Shown: positions 8,294 through 19,502 of the stretch, piece by piece
How positions within the stretch are numbered: the first letter of the stretch is position 1
Layout of the letters: each line of letters opens with the position of its first letter
Assembly: GCA_032718475.1 (NCBI GenBank)
Contig: JAUCBJ010004876.1
Coordinates: 1-42,806, forward strand
Reading direction: 5' to 3'
Origin: Nemertoderma westbladi
Taxonomy: Eukaryota; Xenacoelomorpha; Nemertodermatida; Nemertodermatidae
DNA length: 42,806 bases
Program-made: the position numbers and the translations under genes
Notes under the pieces: generated by a model
The model's database searches: none
What the model was told of the DNA's origin: nothing
Seen by the model: the letters and a program-made list of their open reading frames with translations, nothing else

Positions 8294-11269
8294 CAGCGGA
8301 TGGATACGTTAACATATTATGCTGAAAAATACGGTGCCGGTTACTTTTTTATTTTTTTTTCATTTTTTGTCTACGTAGAGGACTCTGCGCCCCAAAAAAC
8401 CTGTATTGAAAAAAGATTAGCGAAAAATTTTAATTTTCAAATTTTATGAAAATTGCTCACTACTTGAAATTTTGGTGCTGTAAAACAAAGTTAATTTTTT
8501 CGAAAATTTTTTTTCGGTCGGAATTAGACTAGTGAAATCTACTTACAAACAAAATAAAAATCAGGCATTTTCGCCCCCAGTATTTGTACAACATTTTATA
8601 GCCCCGTACTAATAGGGTTAAGGAAAAACTTTCTGGTCATAAATGTAGGAAGTAGGAAGGACAAAGGCTTCTCCTAACCCCTAAACCAAATATTATACTT
8701 GCTGACACCATAAGTCGATCCAAATGATATAAAATAAACGCATAATATACATTAATTAACTACACCGTTTGAAGAGCGGCATAAATAGATTATTGAAGAG
8801 AAGTATTATAATGCAAAGGACTGTAGCAAATATAGCAATAGTATGTCTGATTTATGCCTATGGCATGGGTACTGGAGGCTGGCTTTCGAAATAGTGAAAA
8901 TTCATCCCTCTCCAGGGGAAAATCGACGCAAATAATAGCTGATTAAAAAACCACAAAAAACAACACACAAAAAACCACGCTGACCAAAAATAAAAGTGTA
9001 ACTTGTTATATTAAATTTCGTTTATTGTTTTGGTTATAATATTGTGCCACTGTAACCTGCTCCTTTCCCTTAACAAATATTGTAACATTGAAACGAGATA
9101 TTATTAATTCGCAGTGATTGGATTTGCGTCTCTCTGTCTCCAAGTTTCACTCCCTGTCTCGCTACGATGGCTTATTTTCTCTAACTATGGTTCACCCCAT
9201 ACTTCTTCTGAAAGTTTAAAACATTGAAAAGATTGGGTGTAATTTTAGCCCACAAGAAAACTCCCCACACAGTAACAATTGATAAATCATTTATATATTG
9301 AGAAGAAATTATTTCCCAATCTATAAGTTTACTTTGCTATTTCTTTCACATGCTTCTGTAATATTACAGTGAGATTATGAACTAAATAATTAATTAGTAA
9401 TTTATCAGCAATATGTCTCCTGTTTTTACATGTTTTACTTTATTTTCTTATTTTATTATTTTTGCCAGAAAATTTTTTATAATTTTTTCCAGAAAAAATT
9501 TGTGTAAAATGTTTTTATTGTACTAAATGTACCTGTAAGTTTAATCTGACAGTGACAACATGGAGACAATAGCAACAAGGCTAATAATGAAGACGAGTAC
9601 TGTGTTCACTATATACTCATATAAACCACCTGGATTCTCATGTTGGGGTGTTGCAGGTAGGCTTCTCACACCGATATAAGCTTTCTGTACATTTTACAGT
9701 ATAGCAGTAGTGCCGGTACATCAGATACCAGAATATCACATGATCCGTCTAGTTTGTTTATCAATAAACTCTTTAACGGTACTTGGTAAGGGTATATTTA
9801 TGCCTTTTACTAAATAGGAAGCTCGGAAAAGTAATTACGAATTTTGGACCCGTCAGTGCTTTGATTATAATAATTCCTTCAATACTTTTTATCTTTTTAT
9901 AAAGGTCGGACGACCGCAAAAACTATAAACGACTCAAAAATATATCACTCTTCTTAATTCGACAAATACTTCCTGCTTCTCTCAAAATCTTGTCAATACT
10001 ATTATACATTAAGCCTGAAGTGGTTGCCTTTTCATTTCCTGTGACATGCATTTTTTATTAGTGTAGTGACAAGGGCTTAGCTACTGTACTTATTACTCCT
10101 AATTCAGTGGACTATTTATGATGGTTCCTACACGTGGCTTAGTGACATTCATTTAGCTAGTTAGTTACCCTTCAGGAGTCCTACAAAATTTTAGATAATG
10201 TTGAACATAATGGGTAAGTAGGATACGGAAGAAAACTGAACAGAAAATTTGGGTCACTATGCTCGTTTCCATGTTAACGAATACATTGTTTAAAAAAATG
10301 GTGAAAAATTGCATTTTCGTAAAATACCCAATAACCTTCCTTATTAAATATAATTGTATTGTGTAAATTTTTAGCAATTTTCTGCATACAGAAGGAAAGG
10401 TTATTTTTTAGAAAGGGGGGTGGGGTGGCTAAATTTTCAATTTTTAAATAACCGTTTTGCGAAATAGGATTTCGATCAACCTTTAAAAAAGATATATATA
10501 CTAGCTTCAATTTCTCGAATGCAATTAGGTTTTATGGTTGGTTTATTTGTGTTTTAACTCAGCAGTCACAATGAAATATTATTATTGTATATTCAATTTA
10601 ATTAAAAACCGGTCAAGCCGGTAATAAAATGGTTTAAATGGAGCACCATTATTAAAAGTCCTACTATATACTAGTCATACTATAAATGCCCTACTATATA
10701 AAATTTTATTACTCGGACCTCACTTCCCAGTTCAAGGTTTAGAAACCCCGTTAACCGAGAGCCCTGTTGTATTCGTTAGACCAGACAATATTCGGAACCA
10801 ATAATCATTCGCCGTTTACTTTCTAGGGATCCAGTTCCATTGAGGCAAAATGAAACAAAATCTCAATTCTGTTTGCGTGTTTGGCTCTCCTATATATCGG
10901 TGTAAAGTTAGTCAAGGAAAATTTATAGAAACTGGAGATCCCTCTGTAGTGAGATCCAGTCTTGGAATAGTTATGATATGATGCCAGTCGAAACGCTTGT
11001 TGCAAAATATAATTAGGACGCACTGTAGAACGAGAGAGTACCCGAATTCCCTCCCTTGATGCTTCTGATGACTCCCTTGATCCTAATTCCCTCCCTTGAT
11101 GACTTTTGATAAATGTTAAAGCGTCTCAATGCTGATATAAGAACCCAGGTGCAGCTATTCGATGATAAATTTTATGATGACGATATGATATTCTTTCATA
11201 ATGATTAAACTAGGAGTGATTTTTTTCCAAATATTACATTTTTAATTATAGTTAAATGATACATTGGTA
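8294..11269. other. Gene-free A+T-rich region
   Basis: About 3 kb without a supported gene, RNA or element. I see only small local structures: ACCGGTCAAGCCGGT at 10609-10623 and a short duplicated word, AATTCCCTCCCTTGATG, at 11046 and 11088. The small ORFs are near stop-poor A+T tracts and look like chance. Confidence 0.6.
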
Positions 11270-11340
11270 TAGTTATTACAGATATAGGACCCCCATGGAG
11301 ATGAGGCTATGCCTCATGGGGCTATCCTACGAAACATATT
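11270..11340 (+). mobile_element. LINE 3'-UTR fragment with conserved hairpin
   Basis: 11285-11329 (AGGACCCCCATGG..ATGAGGC..GCCTCAT..GGCTATCC) matches, in the opposite orientation, the 3'-UTR hairpin of the large minus-strand LINE at 30426-30477. Both have GGACCC(C/T)CATGG, a GAGG/CCTC stem and a closing GGATAGC complement. This is therefore a plus-strand fragment of a related LINE 3' end; its flanks are too diverged to delimit. Confidence 0.5.
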
Positions 11341-11934
11341 TGCCGTTTTATACCATAACATAACTACAGCATTTTATTTATCTTATCAACAGTACATTTA
11401 CCGGTATAATCCATTTGGTTGTTGTATTACAGTATTACTTATGATCTCAATAAACCAAAATACCAATACCAATATAGTTTATAATTAAGAGTAATTAATT
11501 ACAGCTCACTCGGAGCTCTCTTCAGGCAAATAAAATCGCAAATAAATTCCAAAATGTAAAGGCCTAAAAACGAATTCTTTACTATTATTAGATGAAGCAT
11601 AAATATACACATGTATGTAGGCATGTATATATGACTGCATAGCCTGACATATGTGACCTACGTAGGCACTCTACTGAATGGACAATAGATAGAATCAGTG
11701 AAATATCTAACTACCGGTACGCAATACAAAAACAACAAACATCAACGACTTATAACGTACTGTACAACTTTCAAAACTATTATTTTTTACACTAATAACT
11801 AAGAAAAGTCTCTTAATCCCAAAATGTTTTCTTAAAAACAATGTGAATGGTCAAAGGATAATATAAACTATGGTAATCTAAGTAGGTCTTTTTAGATTGC
11901 ATTTAAATAACTCAGTATTGAACCTAATTATCAT

Positions 11935-12490
11935 TAATTAGTTAATAATTCCTTTAATAATTCCTTTAATAATTCCCTTTAATATTTGCATTCTTACTAT
12001 TTTCTCTTGAAAAGACTGTCTGTGCTTGATCAAACCTAGGAATATTGTTTTTATAGTATGAGCTGCTAGTTCCGTTGCCTTTAAACTTTTATAAGTTACA
12101 TCTGATGTATGCCTAACTAATCTAGTGTTAGGGTACCTGTGTACTTTGACTCATCAACATACATTTGCCGGCGAGCATGGAATAGAATAAATTACACCTC
12201 TAGCCTCTCTTCTGGTTTTATAACCCTTACATAATTTAGATCTGGGGCTAACAATACCTGGTTGGAAATATTTATCAACATTATACTTTCTACAAACAGA
12301 TTCTAGAGGATTCGGTTAATCCTTGAACCTACGGAAGCGGAATTTTTATGTGACTTTTCTTTGATAAATTCCTATACCCAGATTGATTATTGTATTTCTT
12401 ACTGCTAACTTCATGCAAGGAGTTTCGAATAATACCTGTAGTGTATCCGTTAGCACCAAATATTCTACTGTACTATATTCGTCGGAAAAT
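11935..12490 (-). pseudogene. Penelope-like retroelement remnant (C-terminal GIY-YIG endonuclease region)
   Basis: Minus-strand translation with frameshifts and stops gives blocks typical of the C-terminus of Penelope-like elements. These are a P..VQGLTES block near 12330, GVIYSIPCSPANVC near 12200 (the GIY-type entry strand and cysteine), then TSDVTYKSLKATELAAHT and FDQAQTVFSREN near 12000-12110. Penelope-like elements pair a reverse transcriptase with a GIY-YIG nuclease; only the nuclease end is visible. A three-fold TTAATAATTCCTT repeat (11943-11982) codes for a KGI repeat at the very C-terminus. I see no intact frame longer than about 40 codons, so this copy is dead. Confidence 0.55.
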
Positions 12491-13073
12491 GTGTACGACT
12501 ACCAACAGTGCACAATGTGTTAAAACTAAGTCCTAATGACTGCCAATATAAGTACCAGTAAGTATGTCAGTGCGAATGAGAGCGTAGGCCTATGCCTATT
12601 ATCTTATTTATTAGTTGAACGAATTTTATAAGGAATTCACCATCATATAGGCACCTGAACGAACTGTGCACAAAATTTTAAATAAGTTATCGCATGGATG
12701 GAAACGAAAAAGCGAATCATCGAAAATCGCTCAAGTCGATCATGGTTCAAGGGAGTTGCAACATCCATTGGAAATTAAAAATTGATCTTATACAGACAGT
12801 ATTTAGTTGATGAAAGCAAGATACTTCAAGAACCTAAGTTAAGTTTTCAGTCAAAATTGTAATGGAAGATTCGTCTACCCAAGATAAATACAATTATAAT
12901 ACAACCCAGAACACGATACCTGATGATATATAGTTATATTATCTAGCTTTGCAGCAATCAATCACGATCGATGACATTCCACCCTTCTTGGGAACAGGGA
13001 CAAACTTGTTTTCATTTCTCATAAGAACTCTCTTGTTTCTTTACAAATCTATGTTAATTGTGTGAATGAGCTC

Positions 13074-13335
13074 TAATAATAATAATATTGGTTATTTATA
13101 TAGCGCTTTTCTACGCTCAGCATACTCAAGGCGCTTTTGTTATCATTACCCCAGCAAAGCCAGGTTCCCATTATACCGCTGGGTTGGCGTAGGCACTAAT
13201 GTCTAAAGTGTCTTGCCTAGGGACACAACAGTGCGAAATTTCTACAGCCTTTAGTCGGATTCGAACCTGCACCACCAAACACTATTGTGTAAGCAGTTCA
13301 GGCGCCGTATCCACTCGGACACTGCGACACACTAT
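13074..13335 (-). mobile_element. tRNA-derived SINE (first family)
   Basis: Read on the minus strand, a tRNA-like head has an A-box region GTCCGAGTGGATACGGCGCC (13300-13319) and a B box GGTTCGAATCC (13257-13267), resembling tRNA-Ser/Leu. A central domain with TGTCCCTAGGCAAGACACTT follows (about 13207-13227). The tail is an AAGCGCTATATAAATAACC segment ending in (ATT)n at 13074-13088. This arrangement is that of widespread invertebrate tRNA-SINEs whose tails resemble LINE 3' ends. Pol III boxes look intact. No clear target duplication is visible. Confidence 0.85.
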
Positions 13336-13339
13336 ATAT

Positions 13340-14720
13340 TATATTACAATGCCATCTACTCCACTGGCATATTTGCTTTTGATGTTCTTTGCAACAGTTT
13401 TGACTTCAGCAAAGGAGATGTTACGTATGAGAAAATTTGTGAGTAAAGATTCAGATACGTAAAAATTTGTCCCCCAAACCATTGGGCATTCAGGTGTTCA
13501 GCTGGAGTTTCAGTGTTACCGTGATGGTTTGTTGGCTTTACCTCTCAGTCAGTTGGTTGATCGAGTGCGAAGCCTGGGCTGATTGCCTGCTGTCATTGGC
13601 ATTGTTGATCGCATAAACCTACTTATTGATAAGCTCCTTGAGATTTTCACAGAGTACTGCCTGTTCAGGGACTTAGATGCAGCCTTAACTGCATCATTGG
13701 CTGTCCTAGTATACTCCAGCTGGCTGGACTCTTATGTGTCTTAGAGAGGTCCTTTCGGCACTTAGATACCTTAGAGTAGAGAGGTCCTTGGTGCAGGGAA
13801 CCTTTTTCCCGTTTCAAGGGTATACAGGAACTGTTTCTGCAGCTGCTAACTTCACTGCCTCTTGAAGTAGGTATAGCCCTAGCAGTGATCGGATGCTTCA
13901 GAGACAAGAGCCTCAAACCTGTTGCTTAGCTGTAGTGTGAAGCTGGATTTTACACTGGACTGTTGCAAAGGAGAGGACCAAACCTTAGTTCTATGCAAAG
14001 CAGAAGATATCTTAGTTTTACAAGCATGGAGACTATATTTATTTATTATGGTATTTCCTCAATAGTATAGGTAATAATGACCTTATAGTTTAATGACCCT
14101 TTAATATTGACTCTGCTGTGTGGTAGGCGTTGGCCGAGATTATAGCATAGCTAGTGTAGCACACCGCACCCTCTTGCAGTAGCAAGTAGGACTACTGTTG
14201 TTCTTATTGTTAGCTTTGCAGGATGTCAGTGACGCTTTGATTGAAAAATTTAAGATTCTTGAAATTGTTAGTGATCTTGAAAAAACAAAAAAATATAGAA
14301 GTTGGAAAAGAAAATAAAAATGATAAGCAAAATGCGACAAAATAAATATGTGCTGCGACCTCAGGTTATGTTACCTTAATGGTTTGGGTGCATTAATAAT
14401 TCGGACACAGGAGTAAATGATATGTTAACCAAGGTTTAAAAGTTTCAAGACAAGGACAGTTAGGGATGGATCAGATAAAGGGTTCCACAGAAGGGGAAAT
14501 TGCATAAGTCTTACCTTAGCCACAATTAGACAATGATCTCTGGTGAATGGGTGAAGTGTAAATGCACTATTGTGTTATATGGAGAGCCTGTATTTCTTGC
14601 GAAACATAATATGGTCTATCTGGGACTATTACCTCTGGGTCTAATATGAGTCCATAGCTTTCCCATTTGCCTAATATATCAATAAAAGTGATAACGAGAT
14701 AAATAAGCACCACATTACAT
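13340..14720 (-). pseudogene. Decayed LINE: apurinic endonuclease to start of reverse transcriptase
   Basis: Minus-strand translation in broken frames shows the end of an APE-type endonuclease near 14520-14680 (QIDHIMFRKKYRLSI, then RDHCLIVAKVRL). A linker helical region lies near 13650-13960 (NRFEALVSEA; TANDAVKAASKSLNRQ). The entry to the reverse transcriptase is near 13350-13400 (VAKNIKSKYASGVDGIV). The domains are in the correct order for a minus-strand LINE, and the element stops close to the SINE at 13335. Numerous stops and frameshifts make it an old copy. Confidence 0.6.
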
Positions 14721-15660
14721 TGAAAAACGATGACAAGCCAGCGTAATCAGCACTACTGGTTCTAGAAATTACATCTAAATTTATTTGATTTATTGGAGTT
14801 GAGATAAAAATGCAACTGTAATAAATGGTATTTAAACATAATTTTGTTCAGAAATGGTAAAATGCAAGCTCCTCATCAGAACGCCGGATACCAATGACTG
14901 TATGTATCAAAGTGTGAGTAGATCCTAACATAACATTGTAATTAGACAAGCCACAGGTGCATTCCGAGAAGATTATGTGTGCGCAAGCTACATGGGTGTA
15001 ATTGAAGATGAAGAACATTTTATTCTTGCCAAAATTACAGGTAGTGGAGAGAAAACATATTCATTGTGGATCGTAACTCACACTAATTGCATTCAGTGCA
15101 GGGAGCACCTGGTGCGCTGCCATTCTCTCCAAACTATTTAAACTTGTAATGGATATGAACTTGTGTCTGACAGTTGAGCATATAAAATGTGTCTAACTCC
15201 TCGAATAGAACATTAACTAGATGGCGGTGCTTGCGCACCGTAAAATAAGCTATCTAGCTTCAGACGACTGTTCATGTTCAACTGTCCACGTCTTCATTCA
15301 AGTTACACTCAATATAATGTATATACATCAATAATGTATATCACATAAATGACCTTTATTATGTTCTCTAAGGGTTAATGAACAGGTGGCACATTATTAT
15401 TGACTTTTCCATAAGTTTACTATATTATTATAAGTTTGTTAGGACTTCTTACTGTAAAAGTATTCACTATCTATGCATGTATCTATGCATGTATCTATGT
15501 ATGTATCTATCTATATCGGGTGAACTCCACCGAAGCTATATATAGCTCGTCCGTCAATGATAATAATAATAATAATATATCTTCTTATATCTATTTTACT
15601 CGCGGATTATAAAATATAATTGCACAAGGCAGCCCAGGAAGACAGCAACCCTAGCTGATG
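14721..15660. other. Gene-free region with a microsatellite
   Basis: No supported gene. 15471-15515 is an imperfect (CTATGTAT)n-like microsatellite, and 15557-15576 is (AAT)n. A hairpin at 15214-15265 combines ACTAGAT/ATCTAG with CGGTGC/GCACCG and could be the core of a small fold-back element. Confidence 0.5.
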
Positions 15661-15668
15661 GTTATGAA
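15661..15668. repeat. Left 8-bp target site duplication GTTATGAA
   Basis: Identical to 16473-16480 on the other side of the hAT-type element, so the insertion is clean and bounded on both sides. Confidence 0.92.
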
Positions 15669-16472
15669 TAGGGTTCGATCGGTGCACCGGCACCGGCACT
15701 GGTATTGCCGGTGTTTGGCACCACCGGCACCGGCACCTGCACCGGCAAAAACATTGCCGGTGCCGGTGTTTTTTTTAAATTATTTGCTGCTGTCTGGCTG
15801 TTCAAATTGAAGCCTACTACAGTACCGGTACTGCAGACAGTCTGGCGAAGCTATCAGTCAGCTACAAGGCTATAGCTGTCTGACTGTATAAGTGTCTACC
15901 CGTACTGGAGTGGTCTAGCAGTCTAGTGATAGTCAGATAGTGGCTGAGTGGTAGTGTAGTGCAGTAGTTTGTGATTGTGATGATATACGGTACTGTCAGG
16001 GTCAGCGGTCAGCCTATATTAGTGTTATATTATATTTATACTGTTGATGTTATTATAAGCTCAGAAGCTTAAGCTATATCAGTCTGTCAGTATATAGCCT
16101 GATAGCTGTATACAGGTATAGCTGTATAGGTCAGTATGCTGATTACCGGTTGCCGGTAGCGGTAGGCCTACTTTTACTCATTTGTTTGTCTTTGTGTGCC
16201 TAATATTGCTATAGGCCTGGCCTATACAACAGATATATCAGTAGGCTTATGACTGTATGATATTGCTGCGGCAGCTGGCAGGCTGGTACTCCAAGATATA
16301 TCATATATTATTGTATATTACACGTCAGAAATTTTCTGTCAGAATTTCAAATAGAATTACACCAATTGCTAAACATTTAAAAACACCGGCACCGGCACCG
16401 GCACCGGCATTTACAATGTGACACCGGCACCGGCACCGGCACCGGCAAAATTTTGGCACCGATCGAACCCTA
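15669..16472. mobile_element. Non-autonomous hAT-type DNA transposon, 804 bp
   Basis: It has perfect 17-bp terminal inverted repeats, TAGGGTTCGATCGGTGC at 15669-15685 and its complement at 16456-16472. They are flanked by a perfect 8-bp direct duplication, GTTATGAA (15661-15668 and 16473-16480). An 8-bp duplication and a TAGGG-type end are hallmarks of the hAT superfamily. Just inside both ends are arrays of the hexamer CCGGCA and its complement (15684-15768 and 16383-16447). The interior has no transposase ORF, so it would depend on an enzyme in trans. Confidence 0.92.
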
Positions 16473-16480
16473 GTTATGAA
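16473..16480. repeat. Right 8-bp target site duplication GTTATGAA
   Basis: Identical to 15661-15668. The word lies directly outside the CCCTA end of the element. Confidence 0.92.
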
Positions 16481-17101
16481 TAAACGTCAGGGGCAACAGC
16501 GGCCAGGCCGCATTCGACATCAAAATACAGTCTACCTTAAAATACCTAGGAAATATACAGCACAAACAACTAAAGGTAGGGCCTACTCAGACACCTACAT
16601 AATAATATATATAATTGATGGAAATAATGGAAATTAGCTTACAAACTAGGGAAATTAGTATACAGTAGCACAAAATATTAATTTTAAAATGTACGACCAG
16701 CTACGTCACCTCTTCGCGCGCGTAACGTGTTAATTTTATTTAGATTTAAATGATTTGATTGAAAATTTGATTTAAATGAGTTGAAATTATAACTTTTGAT
16801 TTCTTTGTGGGGTAAATTGTTCCAAAGTTTGATTTATTTCTAGTTCTCGGTTGGCCTATTTTGATGGTACGATTTTTCAGTAGGGAAGTGTGTTTTATTT
16901 ATTTGGAAAAATAGCCCCATAACACGAAAATTGTCATAGACTCATGATAGGAACACCAACTGTTGGTGCTCATGAGGGCCTAGTAAGCCACTACTTTAAT
17001 GGAATGGATATGCCCAAACTGCAGAGAAGTATATTATTACATGTCAAGTTTGTGTGCCAACCAATGTGTTGCCAAGCTGTTGGCAAAATATGGTGGCAAA
17101 C
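16481..17101. other. Gene-free spacer
   Basis: No supported feature. It contains a local CGCGCGCG-like patch near 16714-16724 and A+T-rich repeats of ATTTAAATGA(T/G)TTGA near 16745-16785. Confidence 0.5.
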
Positions 17102-17566
17102 TAATAGTATATTATTGTAGTATACTAGGCCTACACAAGTTTGTAATGAATTATCCCGCCAGCTGAATAGCTCTTCCCAGTGTGCCACCTAATAGTATAT
17201 TATTGTCGTATACTAACTAGGCCTACACAAGTTTGTAATGTATTATCCCGCCAGCTGAATAGCTCTTTCCAGTGTGCCACCTAGTATATTATTGTAGTAT
17301 ACTAGGCCTAGACAAGTTTGTAATGTATTATCCTGCCAGCTGAATAGCTCTTCCCAGTGTGCCACCTATTAGTATATTATTGTAGTATACCAGGCCTTCA
17401 CAAGTTTGTAATGTATTATCATGCCAGCTGAATAGCTTTTCCCAGTGTGCCACCTAATAGTATATTATTGTAGTATACTAGGCCTACACACGTTTGTAAT
17501 GCATTATCCTGCCAGCTGAATAGCTCATCCCAGTGTGCCACCTCATAGTATATTATTGTAGTATAG
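17102..17566. repeat. 88-bp satellite array, about five copies
   Basis: Units begin with TAGTATATTATTG at 17105, 17193, 17282, 17370, 17458 and 17546, giving a period of 88-89 bp. Each unit has a TAGTATA..TATACTA inverted pair, AGGCCTACACAAGTTTGTAA, and CAGCTGAATAGCTC followed by CAGTGTGCCACCT. The copies differ by only a few bases, so expansion is fairly recent. The last unit breaks off at about 17566, directly before reverse-transcriptase coding sequence. Confidence 0.92.
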
Positions 17567-17572
17567 ATGACT

Positions 17573-18815
17573 GTTCAGTTCCGCTCAGGAAATCAGAATG
17601 GGTTCCATAAAGGTTGTGGGACCATGGAGCCCATTTTGGAATAATTGAAGAGTTATCAAAAAAGAAAGACAGGCTGTTATTTTTTGTTGACTTCTTCAAG
17701 GCCTTTGATTCAGTCTCATGCTCATGTATGTTCAGTATACTTTCATTATATGGGATTCCTGATGAAATTATTGCAGCAATCAGATCAGTATACGATGGTT
17801 CGACAACATTTGTGTCAACTGTTGACGGTAACACATAACCATTTTAAGTGGTATGGGGAGTCCTCCAGTGAGACACACTTGCGCCATTCTTGTTCATAAT
17901 TGTGGTTGACTATGTTCTATGCATGTCCTTAGATCATAATAATGATGATGGGGTGATGATAACTGGCTCCAGAAGTCGAGGAAATCCTGCCAAGTACCTA
18001 ACTGATCTAGACTTTGCTGATGACTTAGGAGTACCCTCAGAATCACTAGAGGGAGCCCAACGGCTCCTCAGCTTATTAGAACAGGCTGCTTTTAGTGTTG
18101 GACTTTATATTAACTCCAAAAAGACCACAATTTTGACAGTTAATTTTGAAAGTCCTCAGCAAATATCTGACCGGATGAGCATAAGCTCAACGGATGGTAG
18201 GCTTGGGCATGTGGACAACTTCTGTAACCTGGGATCATGGATCCGAAAGTAAGGGACGATTACGTAAGGGAATGGCATGGGCAGCCTTGAATAGGCTTTC
18301 CAAGATTTGGAAGTCACATAGAATTCATCGGATACTTAGGTCCGATTATTTAGAGCAGCAGTAGTTCAGTACTCATCGCTAGGGGAGTCCATGCTGGGCT
18401 CACAGCAAATCTCTGGATGACACATTCACAAGAATGCTATGCCGGGTTCATTGGGTCAAGTATAATGCACACAACTCTAGCCAGACAATTTATAACATTG
18501 GAGCTGGTCTCATTGGTTCCGCCAAGCTTGAAACTAGAACAAAGCCGACTCCGCTTTGCAGGACATTTCTTTTGCCGTGCGGACCAGCCATTGCATAATC
18601 TTGTGCTTTGGCGCCCTCCCTCATGGAGTGAATAAGCATGATGGGCAGCCCATGACTTTCTTGAGATGCATTTAAAAGGACACTGGCCTTGAAGATGCGG
18701 ATGATCTAGCAAATGTCATGTGTGATAGGGAGTTGTGGAGGCACAATTTTGTCGCTCAAGCCAGCAAAGCATTCTTAAAAATGCAGCTGCAATGCAGCAT
18801 GCCGATCCTAGTAGT
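17573..18815 (+). pseudogene. Decayed LINE reverse transcriptase and 3' end with (TAG)n tail
   Basis: Plus-strand RT blocks in broken frames: QNGFHKGCGTMEPIL near 17605, LLFFVDFFKAFDSV at 17670-17715, YGIPDEIIAAIRSVYDG near 17750, GVLQ(stop)DTLAPFLF at 17857-17892 (a TGA at 17869 replaces the usual glycine codon) and LDFADDLGVPSE at 18007-18042. The last carries the catalytic aspartates. The C-terminal region and 3' end (18265-18815) match 28735-29297 closely and end in (TAG)n at 18810-18828. The 5' end is truncated at the satellite array. A third relative lies on the minus strand at 29300-30235. Confidence 0.85.
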
Positions 18816-18829
18816 AGTAGTAGTAGTAT

Positions 18830-19327
18830 AGTAGGCCTTATTGTACTAGCTAATCAGGGAGCTAAATGGCAGAACACGTTTTTTCTCTTCACCATCACCA
18901 TGTTGTCCAAAAAAGTGCGGAAGAATAGAGACAGGAAAGAAGCTAACTATGGTATGCAGGGAAGTGTTCATAATTGTCAGAAGACAATATTATAACTATC
19001 CATATTATAATGATAACTGCCCTGGGATAGGCTGCAGTTTTGCTGCACAAATAAATATTTATTTATTTTCATAGGGCAAACAATTGTCAAATTTCTTTAA
19101 ATTTTCCTTGTATAAATTCTCAAATTGTTATTACATTATATTTAAATTAGAAAGATCCGAAATTGACGAAAAACTGAATCCACAACGTATTTGAGCTTGG
19201 AATACTATGACAGAAAGTTACAAAATTCTTACAAATACTAACCAGGCAAATCACGCTAAATAAATCACGCAATTTCCTGCACAATGAATCAATAGCTATG
19301 GCTATCATATGAGAGATAGAGACAAGG
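18830..19327. other. Gene-free spacer
   Basis: Nothing supported. Short ORFs at 18735-18995 run through the LINE tail and do not look like protein. Confidence 0.45.
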
Positions 19328-19500
19328 CTAAGTTAAAATATTAGCTGAGGTGCTTGGTGAAAATTTTAACGATGCCAATAGCAATAAACCGTTTTTTGCA
19401 ATGATGGTAACAAACAATGTCTCCTTGTCTACTGTAGGTTTTTCACCTGTTAGGATTCTTACTGTTCTAAACAAAATCCCTGCCATGAAAAGTAGGATAC
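19328..19500 (-). CDS. Possible 3' exon of an unrecognised membrane protein
   Basis: Minus-strand coding stretch beginning GILLFMAGILF, a hydrophobic segment like a membrane helix followed by R and K, then about 35 more residues and a stop at 19328. It joins in frame to the stretch ending at 19797 if the 296 bp between (19501-19796, mostly a SINE) are removed at GT..AG: the split glycine codon is G from 19797 plus GT from 19500-19499. The combined product would be about 119 aa in this window. I do not recognise the protein. The layout of a glycosylated extracellular part followed by a membrane helix and a short tail loosely recalls BK-channel beta subunits, but this is a guess. Confidence 0.4.
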
Positions 19501-19502
19501 CT

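Noticed and set aside
12950-13020. Possible RT fragment (KFVPVPKKGG) on the minus strand
   Set aside because: Only about 12 residues resemble a LINE RT entry motif, which is too short to support a separate feature.
13257-13319. tRNA gene on the minus strand
   Set aside because: The A and B boxes are present, but the acceptor and anticodon stems do not close as a tRNA, and a SINE body and tail follow directly.
17102-17566. Regular repeats resembling a CRISPR array
   Set aside because: The whole 88-bp unit is repeated, with no short repeat plus unique spacer pattern, and the context is eukaryotic. It is a satellite array.
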